From Sabellastarte sp. h YS-2021 (Eukaryota > Annelida > Polychaeta > Sabellida > Sabellidae), in contig OZ024930.1 in assembly GCA_964017235.1 (NCBI GenBank), forward strand, positions 27,222,614 through 27,286,613: a DNA stretch of 64,000 nt, in the 5' to 3' direction. Position 1 is the stretch's first letter. Each line of letters starts with the position of its first letter. Made by a program: the position numbers and the translations under genes. The notes beneath the pieces are model-generated. The model had not been told where the DNA came from and did not search any database. It saw only the letters and a program-made list of their open reading frames with translations. This document shows, piece by piece, positions 8,308 to 17,938 of this stretch.

Positions 8308-9006
8308 ATGGATACTGATATGTATTTCTTCTTAAGTTCTAGTGATTCTCTGTTATTTCATCCTGATAATAACAGTTATTATTATTATTATTATTATCAT
8401 GCATTTATATAGCACCTATTCTTAAAAACAAAGCTCTAAGTGCTGTACATAAACAAAAAATACTATTATTAATAAAAGGATATAGTAAAATAGGGTAAAA
8501 AGTTAAACATATTAAAAGACTATGTATAACTAATTCTAAAAAGATGAGTCTTGAGGTGTTTCTTAAAATCCATCAAAGAGTCACAGTTCCTAACGTAAGA
8601 TGGCAGTTTGTTCCACAGGTAGGGTGCAGCATTTTGGAAAGCAGCTTGTCCATATTTTGTGTTTGATAATTTAGCAGTAAGTAGGTTCCCATCAGATGAC
8701 CTGAGTTATAATTTTATAATAGAATTGCCAGAAAGAATTCATTTAGAGGGTGAATGGGTAATAGGTTTATGTGATTTTTATCATAGTTCAAACCTGTTAG
8801 AAACTATATTTGTGTTATGCGATATATGTAATAACAGTTATATTGGGGATTCCTTAAAACCTATATTAAGAATGATTTATCCTAATAACAATCAAATTTA
8901 TTTCAATTATAAAGAAATTTATTATGTTAAAGTTAAAAATTATTGCCTTAATCGCTTGAAGGTATATATAAGAGACGAAAATTTTAAAATTTGTAAGTCC
9001 TACTAA
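8308..9006 (+). pseudogene. Minor capsid (penton) protein remnant
   Basis: The start (MDTDMYFFLSSSDS, then FHPDNNS) and the piece after an inserted repeat (SYNFIIELPERIHLEGEWVI) match the N-terminus typical of Polinton minor capsid proteins, where a leading beta strand is followed by xLEGxWEVxL. The reading then jumps to the C-terminal region (TIFVLCDICNNSYIGD, LKPILRMIYPN, VYIRDEN), so a large internal part is deleted. A dispersed repeat interrupts it at about 8372-8657. In related viruses the protein forms the pentameric vertices. This copy is not functional. The family assignment rests on motif memory and was not searched. Confidence 0.6.
8372..8657 (+). repeat. SINE-like dispersed repeat in the minor capsid gene
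   Basis: After an ATT microsatellite, the sequence TATATAGCACC, then AAAGCTCTAAGTGCTGTACAT, followed by a body with AGTTTGTTCCACAGG, resembles a class of dispersed repeats common in marine invertebrates. It breaks the reading frame of the capsid protein. The ends are approximate and the target duplication is unclear. Confidence 0.5.
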
Positions 9007-9223
9007 AGCTGCTGTAGAACAAGCCAAGAGTGAATTAAAGCAAGAAAATGCTATAAATAGGGATGAAAAAATAAACATGTTCAAAGTGGAGGCAAGCAGC
9101 AGATCCAACGAGTTAAAAAGAGAAAAAATCAGTATAAAGTTAAAGGAACATCCAAGAGTCTCATTAAAAAGGGAAAAGAAAAAAAGGGCGAAAGAAATAA
9201 GTAAAAAGTACCAAGTAAAATAA
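8996..9223 (+). other. Lysine-rich ORF remnant between the capsid fragments
   Basis: An open frame encodes TKAAVEQAKSELKQEN, then SNELKREKISIKLKEH, then LKREKKKRAKEISKK. It is highly charged and likely coiled coil. It lies where the end of one capsid gene and the start of the next should be. I do not recognise it; it may be the tail of a small core protein or the fused product of a deletion. Confidence 0.3.
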
Positions 9224-9651
9224 TAATTGGTATGGTTTCTAATTCAGCATATTCTGGAGATTATGAAAAAAATCCTTTTAATTTTATGAATATGGGAGTG
9301 AATTACTTAGAAATTAATGTAGATGGACAACCAGTACCAAGTCGTCCTTTCAGACCAAATTTTGATGAAAATGATTATGTTTCGTCATATCTAAGTTTAT
9401 TAGATAGTGATTTAGATTCAAAAAGTGGATTAATAATAAAACTGACAGATTATCGAGATGGATATGCCTTATATTTATTTGATATACAAAGCTTTTTAAC
9501 AAGAAGTGTTATGTCGAAATCTCCAAGGGGGCGAGTTAGATTAAGTGTTAGATTTTCAAAGGCATTAGCAGAAACTATAAATATCATTGTTTATGATAAA
9601 TTTCCAGAGATAATGGCAATTGATCAAGCTAGAAATGTTAATGTAAGTTAA
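9205..9651 (+). pseudogene. Major capsid protein, C-terminal fragment
   Basis: The frame begins after a stop at 9202 and reads KVPSKIIIGMVSNSAYSGDY, then KNPFNFMNMGVNYLEINVDGQ, P..PFRPNF, YVSSYLSLL, DYRDGYALYLFDI and ETINIIVYDKFPEIMAID. This order (IG-V-x-x-x-A-x-x-G, NPFxF, VDGxxxPxxPxxPxF, then a closing strand and acidic end) is the C-terminal jelly roll of Polinton/adintovirus double-jelly-roll capsid proteins. The N-terminal jelly roll is absent. The usual protein is several hundred residues; about 148 remain. It sits 14 bp before the protease. Confidence 0.8.
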
Positions 9652-9667
9652 AAAAATCGGGAAAAAA

Positions 9668-10081
9668 ATGAATTCCATGCAAATAAGTAGGTTCATGAAC
9701 CAAGATAAGTTTATTAGAAAACGATTCAAGGGAGTTTACCCAATAGATCTTATTCCTGGAGATTTAACTCCTCCATCAATTATTGTAGTTAACCTAGATA
9801 GATCTTACGAAAAAGGAAGTCACTGGATTGTATTACACTACAATGATATCGAGTGGGCTGAACATTTCAATTCATTAGGAAAAAAACCAGATGAAGTTTT
9901 ACAAAATTTATTGACAGATCAAAAAATTCATATAAATATAACAATAAAAGACTTCAAAACTACTTCACAGATACATGTGGACTCTTTTGTTTATACTACA
10001 GTTATTATTCATGCAGAGGATGGACATTGGGGAAGATACTGGATACTTTATCACATGATCTTAAAAATAATGAAGAAATAG
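9668..10081 (+). CDS. Adenain-like cysteine protease homologue, catalytically doubtful
   Basis: This 137-aa ORF follows the Polinton protease layout: a short N-terminal helix, FKGVYPIDLIP, then VVNLDRSYEKGSHWIVLHY with the catalytic His, then AEHFNSLGKKP where the acidic residue is usually Asp in YFDSYG, then a Gln in TSQIH. The nucleophile position, normally Cys-Gly after that Gln, reads DSFVY, so Cys is missing, and the acid is Asn. Family members mature capsid proteins during assembly. This copy is probably inactive, a decayed gene with an open frame; sequence error is the alternative. It lies 14 bp after the capsid fragment on the same strand. Confidence 0.7.
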   Translation: MNSMQISRFMNQDKFIRKRFKGVYPIDLIPGDLTPPSIIVVNLDRSYEKGSHWIVLHYNDIEWAEHFNSLGKKPDEVLQNLLTDQKIHINITIKDFKTTSQIHVDSFVYTTVIIHAEDGHWGRYWILYHMILKIMKK

Positions 10082-10114
10082 TTAAAGACTTTGTATTTAC
10101 CAATTTTTATGTAT

Positions 10115-10168
10115 AAAGAATAAAAACACAGTCAATAAACTAAGTTATAACAATAATTGCTTTTTATT
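10115..10168. terminator. Convergent polyadenylation signals
   Basis: On + there are AATAAA motifs in GAATAAAAAC (about 10119) and CAATAAAC (about 10133). On - the reverse complement of TTTTTATTTTTC (about 10160) gives AAATAAAAA just after the NADAR-like frame. The two gene blocks of the Polinton converge here. Confidence 0.5.
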
Positions 10169-10655
10169 TTTCATACTTTAACAAATCCATCAATATTTTA
10201 CCCACTACATTTTCACCTGAAACATTTTCTGATGGCAATACCTCCAGTAAACTAGATTTGGATATAACTCCAAGATATCCAGCTAGGTCTCTCTTAAGAT
10301 TTACCTGTTTATAATATATTAATGATCCCGCCATTTTTGATAATTTATCATAAAATAAAGAACATTGTTTAAATTTTATTAGAATAGAAAATCTCATTGT
10401 TCTTTCAATAATAGCATAGTCTTTATTTAGATCTACTCCTTTATCCGAAATGAACTTGTGTAGTTCTGTAGGATCTAATATTTTTAAAATTTCGGCAGCA
10501 ATATTATGATAATGGAAATGTACACATAGAAGGTAGATGAAAATGTGTTCTGAGGAAGGGAAAATAATATTATTATACAATAAATTACAGGGATATAGAT
10601 TAGATAACGGATCTTGTACCTTTTCGATTATTTCGATATGAGTTGACCATGGACA
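10164..10655 (-). CDS. NADAR-like (YbiA/DUF1768) domain, in frame after the polymerase
   Basis: Reading directly on from the polymerase stop, the same frame gives HIEIIEKVQDPLSNLYPCNL, then FPSSEHIFIYLLC, AAEILKILDP, RTMRFSILIKFKQC, YLGVIS, and GENVVGKILMDLL. This follows the NADAR order: PxSNFYPC, SxEHxxQ, AxxIL, xxVMxxxLxxKFxQ, a late WG and GxxLMxxR. The conserved Glu of SSEH is present; the usual Trp positions are replaced. The first ATG is at 10580, after the domain has begun, so the domain was probably fused to the polymerase C-terminus or has lost its start. NADAR enzymes remove ADP-ribose from guanine or act on ADP-ribosyl metabolites. Fusion and role are inference. Confidence 0.6.
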   Translation of the reverse strand, partial: CPWSTHIEIIEKVQDPLSNLYPCNLLYNNIIFPSSEHIFIYLLCVHFHYHNIAAEILKILDPTELHKFISDKGVDLNKDYAIIERTMRFSILIKFKQCSLFYDKLSKMAGSLIYYKQVNLKRDLAGYLGVISKSSLLEVLPSENVSGENVVGKILMDLLKYEK

Positions 10656-13600
10656 TCATTCAATATCTAATGGCACTGTACTTATACCATCCTCTAAAAC
10701 CTTTCTTTTACAGTAAAAGTAATTAAATCCTATCTTTTCCTGTGAATAAGTAAAAATATTGTTGTTTTTCAATCTAAAACCCATATTTTTGGCGGAAATA
10801 ATAGTACGGTTGTTTAACGTGTTTTCAAATTTTGTCATAGGGTCTGATAAATTTTTCTTCGAAATTCCTTTGCAGGATATCTTTTGCTTTCCTTTTTTGT
10901 TTTGAATAATGTATGACTTTGAACATAAACTTATCATCTTATCTCCCAGGAATTCTTCCTTAAAAATTCCAGTAAATCTCCTATCTAAAGCAATATGATT
11001 ATCACAGCATTTTCTAGGAAACCAAACGGCTTGATCGTGATCATTACATTGTTTATAAATTTGTTTATAGTAGGTCTCATAATATTCTTCTTTCATACAT
11101 TTAGCCAAGGTAACCTCATTTAAAGCCATATAAATGCTATCGGTATCAGTTTCGGTTAATTCAAAAGAATTTGTTTTTAAATATTTTTCTAAACAGTCAT
11201 AATAAAATTCTAACATACGTAATTTAGCATATTGTAAAATAAAAAATCCAATCTGTATAGGATTGTCCATCTTAATCTGGTTCTTATACATTTCGACCTC
11301 GTAAACTGAATTTGTGATAATGTCTAAATTTTTAAAATTAGAAGAATTGATCATTTTAACAGCTTTTCCTTTATTATCTATATATTTTATATTACAATGC
11401 TTTGTTTTATTAATTAAAACTGATCCGTATGCACTATTGCTTAATAATTTGTACGTATCACCTATAATTGACTTATCTTTATGTCTATCACCTAATATTC
11501 TGTTCTCTGTTACTGTTTCAATAAAGGAGGTAAAAGACTTTTTAGGTTGAAATTCTATGACCTGATAAATTCTCTTAATATTACAGTTATGATTCAAATA
11601 CCATTTCAATAATGGAGTTGCTAAAAGGATTTTTTTGGCTTTAGTACCACTTATCAAGAGTTTTCTATTTTTAAAGGTAATATCATTATTTTTACAAAAA
11701 TCGGACATATGATTACCAATAACATTCATTGGAACGTCACATGTACAAAAAAAGGAGGATACTCTTTAAAATAATCATATAAATTATCATTAATTGCTAT
11801 ATCTACTTCAACGGCACCAAATAACAAACCTTTTTGTATATCCTCGATTATTTGAGATTCAGATAGAGTTGATCTATTCTTTTGATAATAAGTAGGTAAA
11901 TAATTATTATATAGTGACAGTGTTTTAGGTTTCACCTTTCTCATATAATCACATTCCTGTATAGAAACATACTTCAAACCTTGTGTTAATAAAAAAATTT
12001 TCTTGATGTCATCTTTCTCTTGTGTTTTCTCAAGCTTTTTAAGCCATTTTTTATTTTTAATTCCTTTAAAAATGAAACAGTTATGGGGACATTTGTGATA
12101 ATAACATCCATTGTATTCATATACAGTTTTCGTAGAAACGCAATAACCATCTACCAAATAATTTCCAAATCGTATTTCTTTACCATTATTTAATTGATGT
12201 AAAATTTTTATATTTTCAGTCAGCATTAAATAATCCATCCAAACATAAGAATCAATATATCTTTCACTCACTTCCGGTCTAAAACCATTTTCTTTATGAC
12301 GTGTGATGTATAGTCTTGTAGGCATTTCCTGTCTTATTGCATAGGAATATAACCCATTACAATCGTATCCAACTACTGATTGGCATTTATTATTAGGAAT
12401 ATTTTTAATATCAGTGACACCCTTTTCTTGATAACGAGAAAATATTATACTAGGTCCACCTACAATATTTTGTTTAAAGGTATAATAAAGATTAGCGTTT
12501 TCTGAATTAAAAAGTGAAAATTTACTATTTGATGAATTATATAACATTCTACGAGCAACACCTGGTAATGTAATATGATCTTTAAAAATATCTATCCCCT
12601 CATCATAATAAACCTTAACCATATTCCCTAATGCAATAACAAATGGACCAGTGTCGAGGTTGTTATAATATATTAGGTAGTCCTCAAATCTTGTCATAGC
12701 CTTATCCTCCCAAATTTTTTGTAGTTTCTTATAATCGCTATCGGATTTTATTGGATTATCTTTCTTAATTTTTGAATAAAAATCCTCAGGTTCTGGAAGT
12801 TTGGGATAATTCAATTTTTCAAAAGAATCAAACCATTCATATGGAAAAATTCCTTTAGGTTGATCACATCCATAGGCTTTCAAAAATTGGGAATAGGAAC
12901 ATCCAGTAGCTAAATAATTTGAAATATCTATAAATTTCATATCAACAGTAGAAATAGATAAATACGAATTTTCCTTTTTAATTGTATGAATATCTTGTTC
13001 CTCATAATTTTGAACAATATATGACATTATATATTTCTTTATTAAGTTTAGATCATATTTGCCAGAATTAAATCCAATAACAGGTATTTGTGAAACATAT
13101 CTATCCAAATCTTTCTTTATGTTATTTAAGGATTTAAAAAAATGGGATTTGATTTTTGATTGATGATTTGATTTACATGATTCGGGATTGTTATGATATT
13201 GTGATATAAGCTCATTCAGCTGATGGTATACTTCAGAATATTTTTCCATCATGATTTCTTTGTTATACAAACTAATTTCAGATATATAACTCATCATTTC
13301 ATCGATTAGTTGAATAGCATTTGAATTAACAAAACATTCAGATTCCTGAAAATTTTCTACATTGGAGGCAATACTTACACTGATTGGATGATGTTGAGAT
13401 ATCCATGTTAGTTTTTCTGTTTTATTTACATTTGATTTAAGTAATATCGCTTCCATATCCCATACTATAAATTTATCATAAAATTGACAATCTAAGGGTA
13501 CATGAATGTTAAGTGATTTTAATTTATCAAATAATGTAGTGGAATTAGAATAAAAACCACCTGGAAATGAGTACTTAGTTCTATCATAACAGTTAGCATA

Positions 13601-14892
13601 GTGTCTTTTCAAATTCCATTGACGTTTAAATAATTTCAGACATTTATCACATTGACACCTTTTAACAAGTTTTTCGAAATTTGTTATATAACTAAAGTGA
13701 TTATCATACAGGTTCAGATACATAACATCATCATTATCACCTAATGAATTATAAATTAGACTAACAGTTCCGTTACTATTCAAGCAATATACCATAATTT
13801 TAACATTAAAACAGATTTCTAGTTCACTGATGTCATCCATCCTTACGCCAGGAAAAGATATTTCATTCGAAATATTTCTTTTCTTCTTCCATATATCCAC
13901 ATATTCTTTAACTTTTTTAATATTTCCTCTATGATGTTTCACACATCGAAAAAAGCAAAAATTATCATTATGAGGTTTTGCTGAGTACTTATTATAATAC
14001 ATTGACTTTATATAGGCGTTCTTTAGAATATATTCAGGTAATGAGGTTGCATTTCCTAGAGGAAAATCTGTCAAAAATATAACATATTGGATGTTAGTAA
14101 TAAATGCAAGAGTCCATACAGTGGATGGGCGCACAGCTCTTGCTTGTTCTATGATATCTATTCCTGTAATTTTATGCATAAAAATCTAATACTATTTCTA
14201 TTAGTAATTGTATAAGGATGTGTCAATATTTTATTATTAAAATGAGGAACAAAATATCTATATTCTCCAGTCTCATTATTGAAGAGTATCATTCCAAATG
14301 CAAAATTCACTCTAAATGTCTGATTTTGATCGTTATATATCTGATTAATATGTCCTCTTATCTTCCTATAACTTCCATGAAGGTTATTTGTTTGAAAGTT
14401 GTATGTCTTCTTGAGATCGCCATGGTCATCTGCAGCCAATATGTGTTCGCGGTTTGTAATGTATGTCTGTTTTAATTCTTCATTATCATGGTGAACTATA
14501 TACGGTGGGATAAAATTAAGGTTATTATTCCCTCCATGCTGGTTCATTCTATGAACATAAAGATCCTTTCTTGTGAGGCATAATTTATTACATAATGAGC
14601 ATTTATAGTGTTTTTCCTTATCATTTGATCTATGAAAATGTTCAATATGATAGTTCAAAGCTTTAGGATGAATAAAAGGCACATTACATTCATAGCACAT
14701 AAATCTTCCACATGTCAATAAATGATCAGTAAGATCCTTTGATGTGGCGAGGTATGTATCACATTTTCCACAAAAATTATTCCTTGATTTATAATCAGTT
14801 CCACACATTTTTTGATGAGCATCTAAATTCCTCTGATTAATTAGATTTCTGTGGCATTTAGAACATTCAAACTGTTGAATATTTCCATCCAT
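10656..14892 (-). pseudogene. Family-B protein-primed-type DNA polymerase with N-terminal zinc fingers
   Basis: Three frames on - form one gene. 14892-14158 encodes C2H2-like fingers (FECSKCHRNL, NFCGKCDTYL, FMCYECNVPF, YKCSLCNKLC) and the pre-exonuclease segment RVNFAFGMILFNNETGEYRY. 14179-11726 adds DNFCFFRCV and NHFSYI (perhaps OTU-like), a finger (CQCDKCLKLF), Exo I WDMEA, Exo II GFNSGKYD, Exo III YYNNLD, motif A GYDCNGLYSYA and YEYNGCYYHKC. 11729-10656 carries motif B KLLSNSAYG and motif C DTDS. Frameshifts lie near 14170 and 11727. The catalytic residues I can see are intact. It would replicate the element's linear genome. A NADAR-like frame follows the TGA. Confidence 0.9.
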
Positions 14893-15013
14893 TGTTAAAT
14901 TACTTCATTGAAGAAATTATATTGACTTCACAAATAATAAAGGATGAGCATGTGACTGGTTTTTAAAATAAACTTTCCAGATGATTTGACACAGCATATT
15001 GTTCTTAATCAAT

Positions 15014-15388
15014 TCATATGTTATGGACTGATTCATCATCTGAGTGATCATGTGATTCCATAGATTGACTTCTTTCCATAGTTGCTCTATATCTTCTTGC
15101 AACTTCCTGGGCATATGGCGAGTATGTATTCATTCTATGCCACCACATTTTAATAGATTTAGTTATTTTATCCTTATACACTTTGCCTGCTGCATACATT
15201 ATGACAAAAGTATGTCTTGGATAATGCCATATGAAACAGGAAACATAAAAAATTGAGACTCCAAATGATTCAACAGAGGATATAGAAAGATGAGGTAATG
15301 CTAATGCCAGGAAAATATGAGGATGTTTCAGGTTCATTCGTCTCACTTGGATGTATAAATCCCTGTATGTAATTCTTCCATCCTCCAT
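15014..15388 (-). CDS. Small membrane-associated protein, unrecognised
   Basis: An intact 124-aa ORF with ATG at 15388, MEDGRITYRDLYIQVRRM. Residues ~25-75 are strongly hydrophobic (IFLALALPHLSISS, IFYVSCFIWHY, FVIMYAAG), enough for one or two membrane segments. A basic/aromatic stretch (KMWWHRMNTYSPYAQEVARRYR) and an acidic His/Ser tail follow. No family recognised. It lies 121 bp upstream of the polymerase on the same strand, so the two may share a transcript. A TATA-like stretch (TATATTATATT) precedes it. Candidate roles are a virion membrane or envelope-associated protein, without direct support. Confidence 0.45.
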   Translation of the reverse strand: MEDGRITYRDLYIQVRRMNLKHPHIFLALALPHLSISSVESFGVSIFYVSCFIWHYPRHTFVIMYAAGKVYKDKITKSIKMWWHRMNTYSPYAQEVARRYRATMERSQSMESHDHSDDESVHNI

Positions 15389-16394
15389 ATTTTTTCTGAT
15401 TTTTCAATATAATATACATGAAATGAATCATAAGGAAATATAGATATACAGTTTTGTTTAGGTGGAGTTTAAATAGGATTTAAGATTTGTTTACTAATCA
15501 ATTTTTGATTAAAAAACAAAACATGTACAGACTTGTTTGTGATTTTGATCTATATCTTACTTATTGTAGATCAAATTTATGATGTAGAGTATTAATAAAT
15601 AGTACAAATTATATTTTTGTTTGGTATTGATATTTGAAAAACATGTATAGACTTGTATATGGATTGAATATGTAAACCAATCATTAATTCATTTTATGCA
15701 TCATTAAAATATATTTGATAAATAACCCTATGCGATTTTGTCATCAAAATTATTCAATACTCGAGTAAAATTTCAAAAACAGAATTTCGGACTGCAAGGT
15801 AAGCACATCACAGTTGAGAATTTTGAACGGGTGAAAAAATCTCTCGCAAATTTCACAAACAGAAATTCGGACCGCAAGGAAAGCACATCTTAGTTGGGAT
15901 TTTTGAACACAGTGTTTCATATTGCTTGATTTTGAAAATGTAGTAAATTAAAAAAAGCCATCATAAGTTACCATATGCTACATCATTATATATCATGGTG
16001 GTGCTTCATCCTAACAAACAGACAAACATAAATGATTGTATTATTTCTCATAGTGGTATTAAACCATTACAGTATTGATAATATGCAAGATTTAAAAACA
16101 TATGCTTAAATTTGCCATCAGCAGTTATGTATATGTTATGTGATCCACATATCATTACAGTACTTACAATATAAAGCCTAAGTACATATGCTTCATTAAA
16201 TATGTATCATATGCTTATTATCAATATGTAAGATATAAAGCCAAAGTACATATGCCTCATTAAATCAAAATTGCTATGTAATTATGTTTATGTATCATAT
16301 GCTTATCATTAGAGTACTTGCAATATAAATCCTAAGAGCGTATGCAATATAAATCCTAAGAGTATATGCTTGATTAAATCAAAATTGCTATTGC
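15389..16394. other. Right subterminal non-coding region of the Polinton
   Basis: No gene is seen. The region holds the two inverse ~80-bp units (15765-15915). From about 16085 to 16390 it holds a degenerate tandem series built on CATATGCTT, AATATAAATCCTAAGAG and GATTAAATCAAAATTGCTA. Such subterminal repeats may be replication or packaging signals; this is inference. Confidence 0.5.
15765..15915 (-). repeat. Two ~80-bp repeat units, inverse to those in the RING intron
   Basis: The reverse complement matches the intron units (CTTGCGGTCCGAATTTCTGT, then TTCAAAATTCTCAACTGTGA). Unit-to-unit identity is roughly 80% by eye. Together with 3846-4005 they form an inverted pair inside the Polinton. 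Confidence 0.7.
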
Positions 16395-16473
16395 AACATA
16401 ATGCTTATTATTTGCTTCATTTATCATCAATATAATCGATACACGACCATTGATCAACTTAGACTTAACTACT
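16395..16473 (-). repeat. Polinton terminal inverted repeat, right
   Basis: It is the reverse complement of 1096-1174 with one mismatch. It ends ...AGACTTAACTACT, so the element reads 5'-AGT at both ends. Confidence 0.93.
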
Positions 16474-16479
16474 GGTCAT
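16474..16479. repeat. Polinton target site duplication, right
   Basis: GGTCAT is identical to 1090-1095. The retrotransposon RNase H frame resumes exactly here. Confidence 0.95.
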
Positions 16480-17690
16480 GAATGGAGGGATAAGGTCATG
16501 AATATCAAATGTGATAATGAAAGTGCAGTGACGGTATGCAGCACAGGTAGCGCATTCTTAAATGTATGTTTGTATAATCTATAGTTGATTACAGCAAAAT
16601 ATAATGTTGAATTACGTGTGTCACATATTAAGGGGGCTAATAATGTGATAGCTGATGCTTTATCTCGGGGAAAGTTCCGAGACTTAGGTGAAGTTCAATG
16701 GCAGAATGTGTCCAACAAGATGTTATGTTTGTCATTTTAGGAATAAGCCACCAGTGGTCCAACTCATTGGAGTCAGCTTTAACTCTCGCGGGAACAGCCA
16801 TTCGACCCCATACCAGGTCTCAATACTAAGACAGTTCAAGCTGTACCTTGCTTTTGTCATCTCACGTGATTTCAAAATTTGTGACAGTTATGGGTGCATT
16901 ATGTTGTTTCTGGAATTCTTGGCTAACAATGGCATGACTTTCAGAGTTGTGAATAATTATGTGCCTGTGCTTAAGTTTGCTTTTGCAACCTATGGATGGG
17001 ATCAGAACGTATTTGAGTGGGCTTGGGTGAAACGTTTGTTGATGGGCATTAAGCATTCGTGTCATCAACAACCAACTCCGAAGGCCTTATTCTCGCTTCC
17101 ACAGATTCGTGAGATTGCAAGGTAATGTCAGATTTTTGAAAACACCTTGAACAATAGAGCTGCATTCTTAATTGCTTTTTATGGTATGCTTCGCATTTCA
17201 AATATTGCCTCTCCCTTCTCAAAGGCTTTCGACCCCAACAAACATCTCTTGCGTAGAGATATTCAATTTAAATATCCTGGCATTCACCTCCACTTAAAGT
17301 GGGCTAAGAACATACAGGCACCAGAAAAAACCTATATCGTTAAGCTACCTGTTATCCAGGCCCCTCCAGGCTCTTATTAATAAACTAGTCTTATCTCCTG
17401 ACCAACCGCTGTTTGCCCTTGATGACTTTTCACTTCTTACTCAGTCCCTGCTTCGTAAACGCTTAGCTACGTTTCTTAGAATGAAGGACTTGCCTTTATT
17501 GGGATACGGATTTCACACCTTTAGAAGGTCGGGTGCTACCATCGCTTTCGATGCAGACATTTCTCTGACTAGCATTCAAATGCATGGTGCATGGCGTAGT
17601 AATTCAGTGTGGTCGTACATTTCTGATAATACCTCCCAGTCCCTCCAAGTTCCCCTTGCTTTACAATCTCTCGCAAACTCTCTACAATAA
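16480..17690 (+). pseudogene. RNase H end and tyrosine recombinase of YR copy 1
   Basis: The segment after the Polinton continues RNase H (NIKCDNESAVTV, corresponding to CDNQAVV in copy 3). HIKGANNVIADALSRG then leads into the recombinase. The recombinase is in three pieces: 16688-17125 (N-terminal SAM-like region, LFLEFLANNGM), 17147-17380 (FYGMLRISN with the first catalytic Arg; LHLKWAKN) and 17481-17690 (FHTFRRSGAT with the HxxR pair, MHGAW, then VWSYIS with the Tyr nucleophile). Stops near 17123 and 17378 break it. These enzymes integrate the circular cDNA of DIRS/Ngaro elements. Confidence 0.8.
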
Positions 17691-17708
17691 TGCTGTTGGG
17701 CCTTTGGG

Positions 17709-17898
17709 GTTTTTAGTCGTTTTTATGTAACATATTTTATTTGTAACTCTAATGTGTTAGAATTAATAAAATAGATTGCCCAAGCACATACATTTAATTT
17801 TATATGCTATATATATTGTCATGGTCTTACAACACAAATCTCGTGAGACTAGCAGTCATGTTAAGCTTCACTTCTCGCGGGCTTACAATAATGACTGT
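17709..17898 (+). repeat. Terminal repeat B1 of YR copy 1
   Basis: It is nearly identical to B2 at 18152-18341. It contains AATAAA (in GAATTAATAAAATAG), a likely polyadenylation signal for the element. Confidence 0.85.
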
Positions 17899-17938
17899 AG
17901 AAGCAATTATCCCTTGGTGATTGGCATTCAGTCATTTT

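Larger units (their letters stand above)
1096..16473. mobile_element. Polinton/Maverick (adintovirus-like) element, complete ends, decayed genes
   Basis: This is a 15,378-bp element bounded by terminal inverted repeats that start AGTAGTTAAG and by the 6-bp duplication GGTCAT. It encodes the hallmark set: family-B DNA polymerase, retroviral-type integrase with chromodomain, adenain-like protease and double-jelly-roll capsid remnants. Accessory genes are BIR, PC4-like, RING and NADAR-like. The - strand holds the polymerase module and a membrane protein; most other genes are on +. Later damage includes a LINE in the RING gene, a repeat in the minor capsid gene, several frameshifts and a large capsid deletion. 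I see no packaging ATPase. It is an old, defective copy. Confidence 0.93.

Noticed and set aside
8659-9006. Independent 115-aa gene
   Set aside because: It starts at GTG inside an inserted repeat; it is the remainder of the minor capsid gene.
14218-14475. + strand ORF opposite the polymerase
   Set aside because: Shadow of the zinc-finger/polymerase frame on the other strand.
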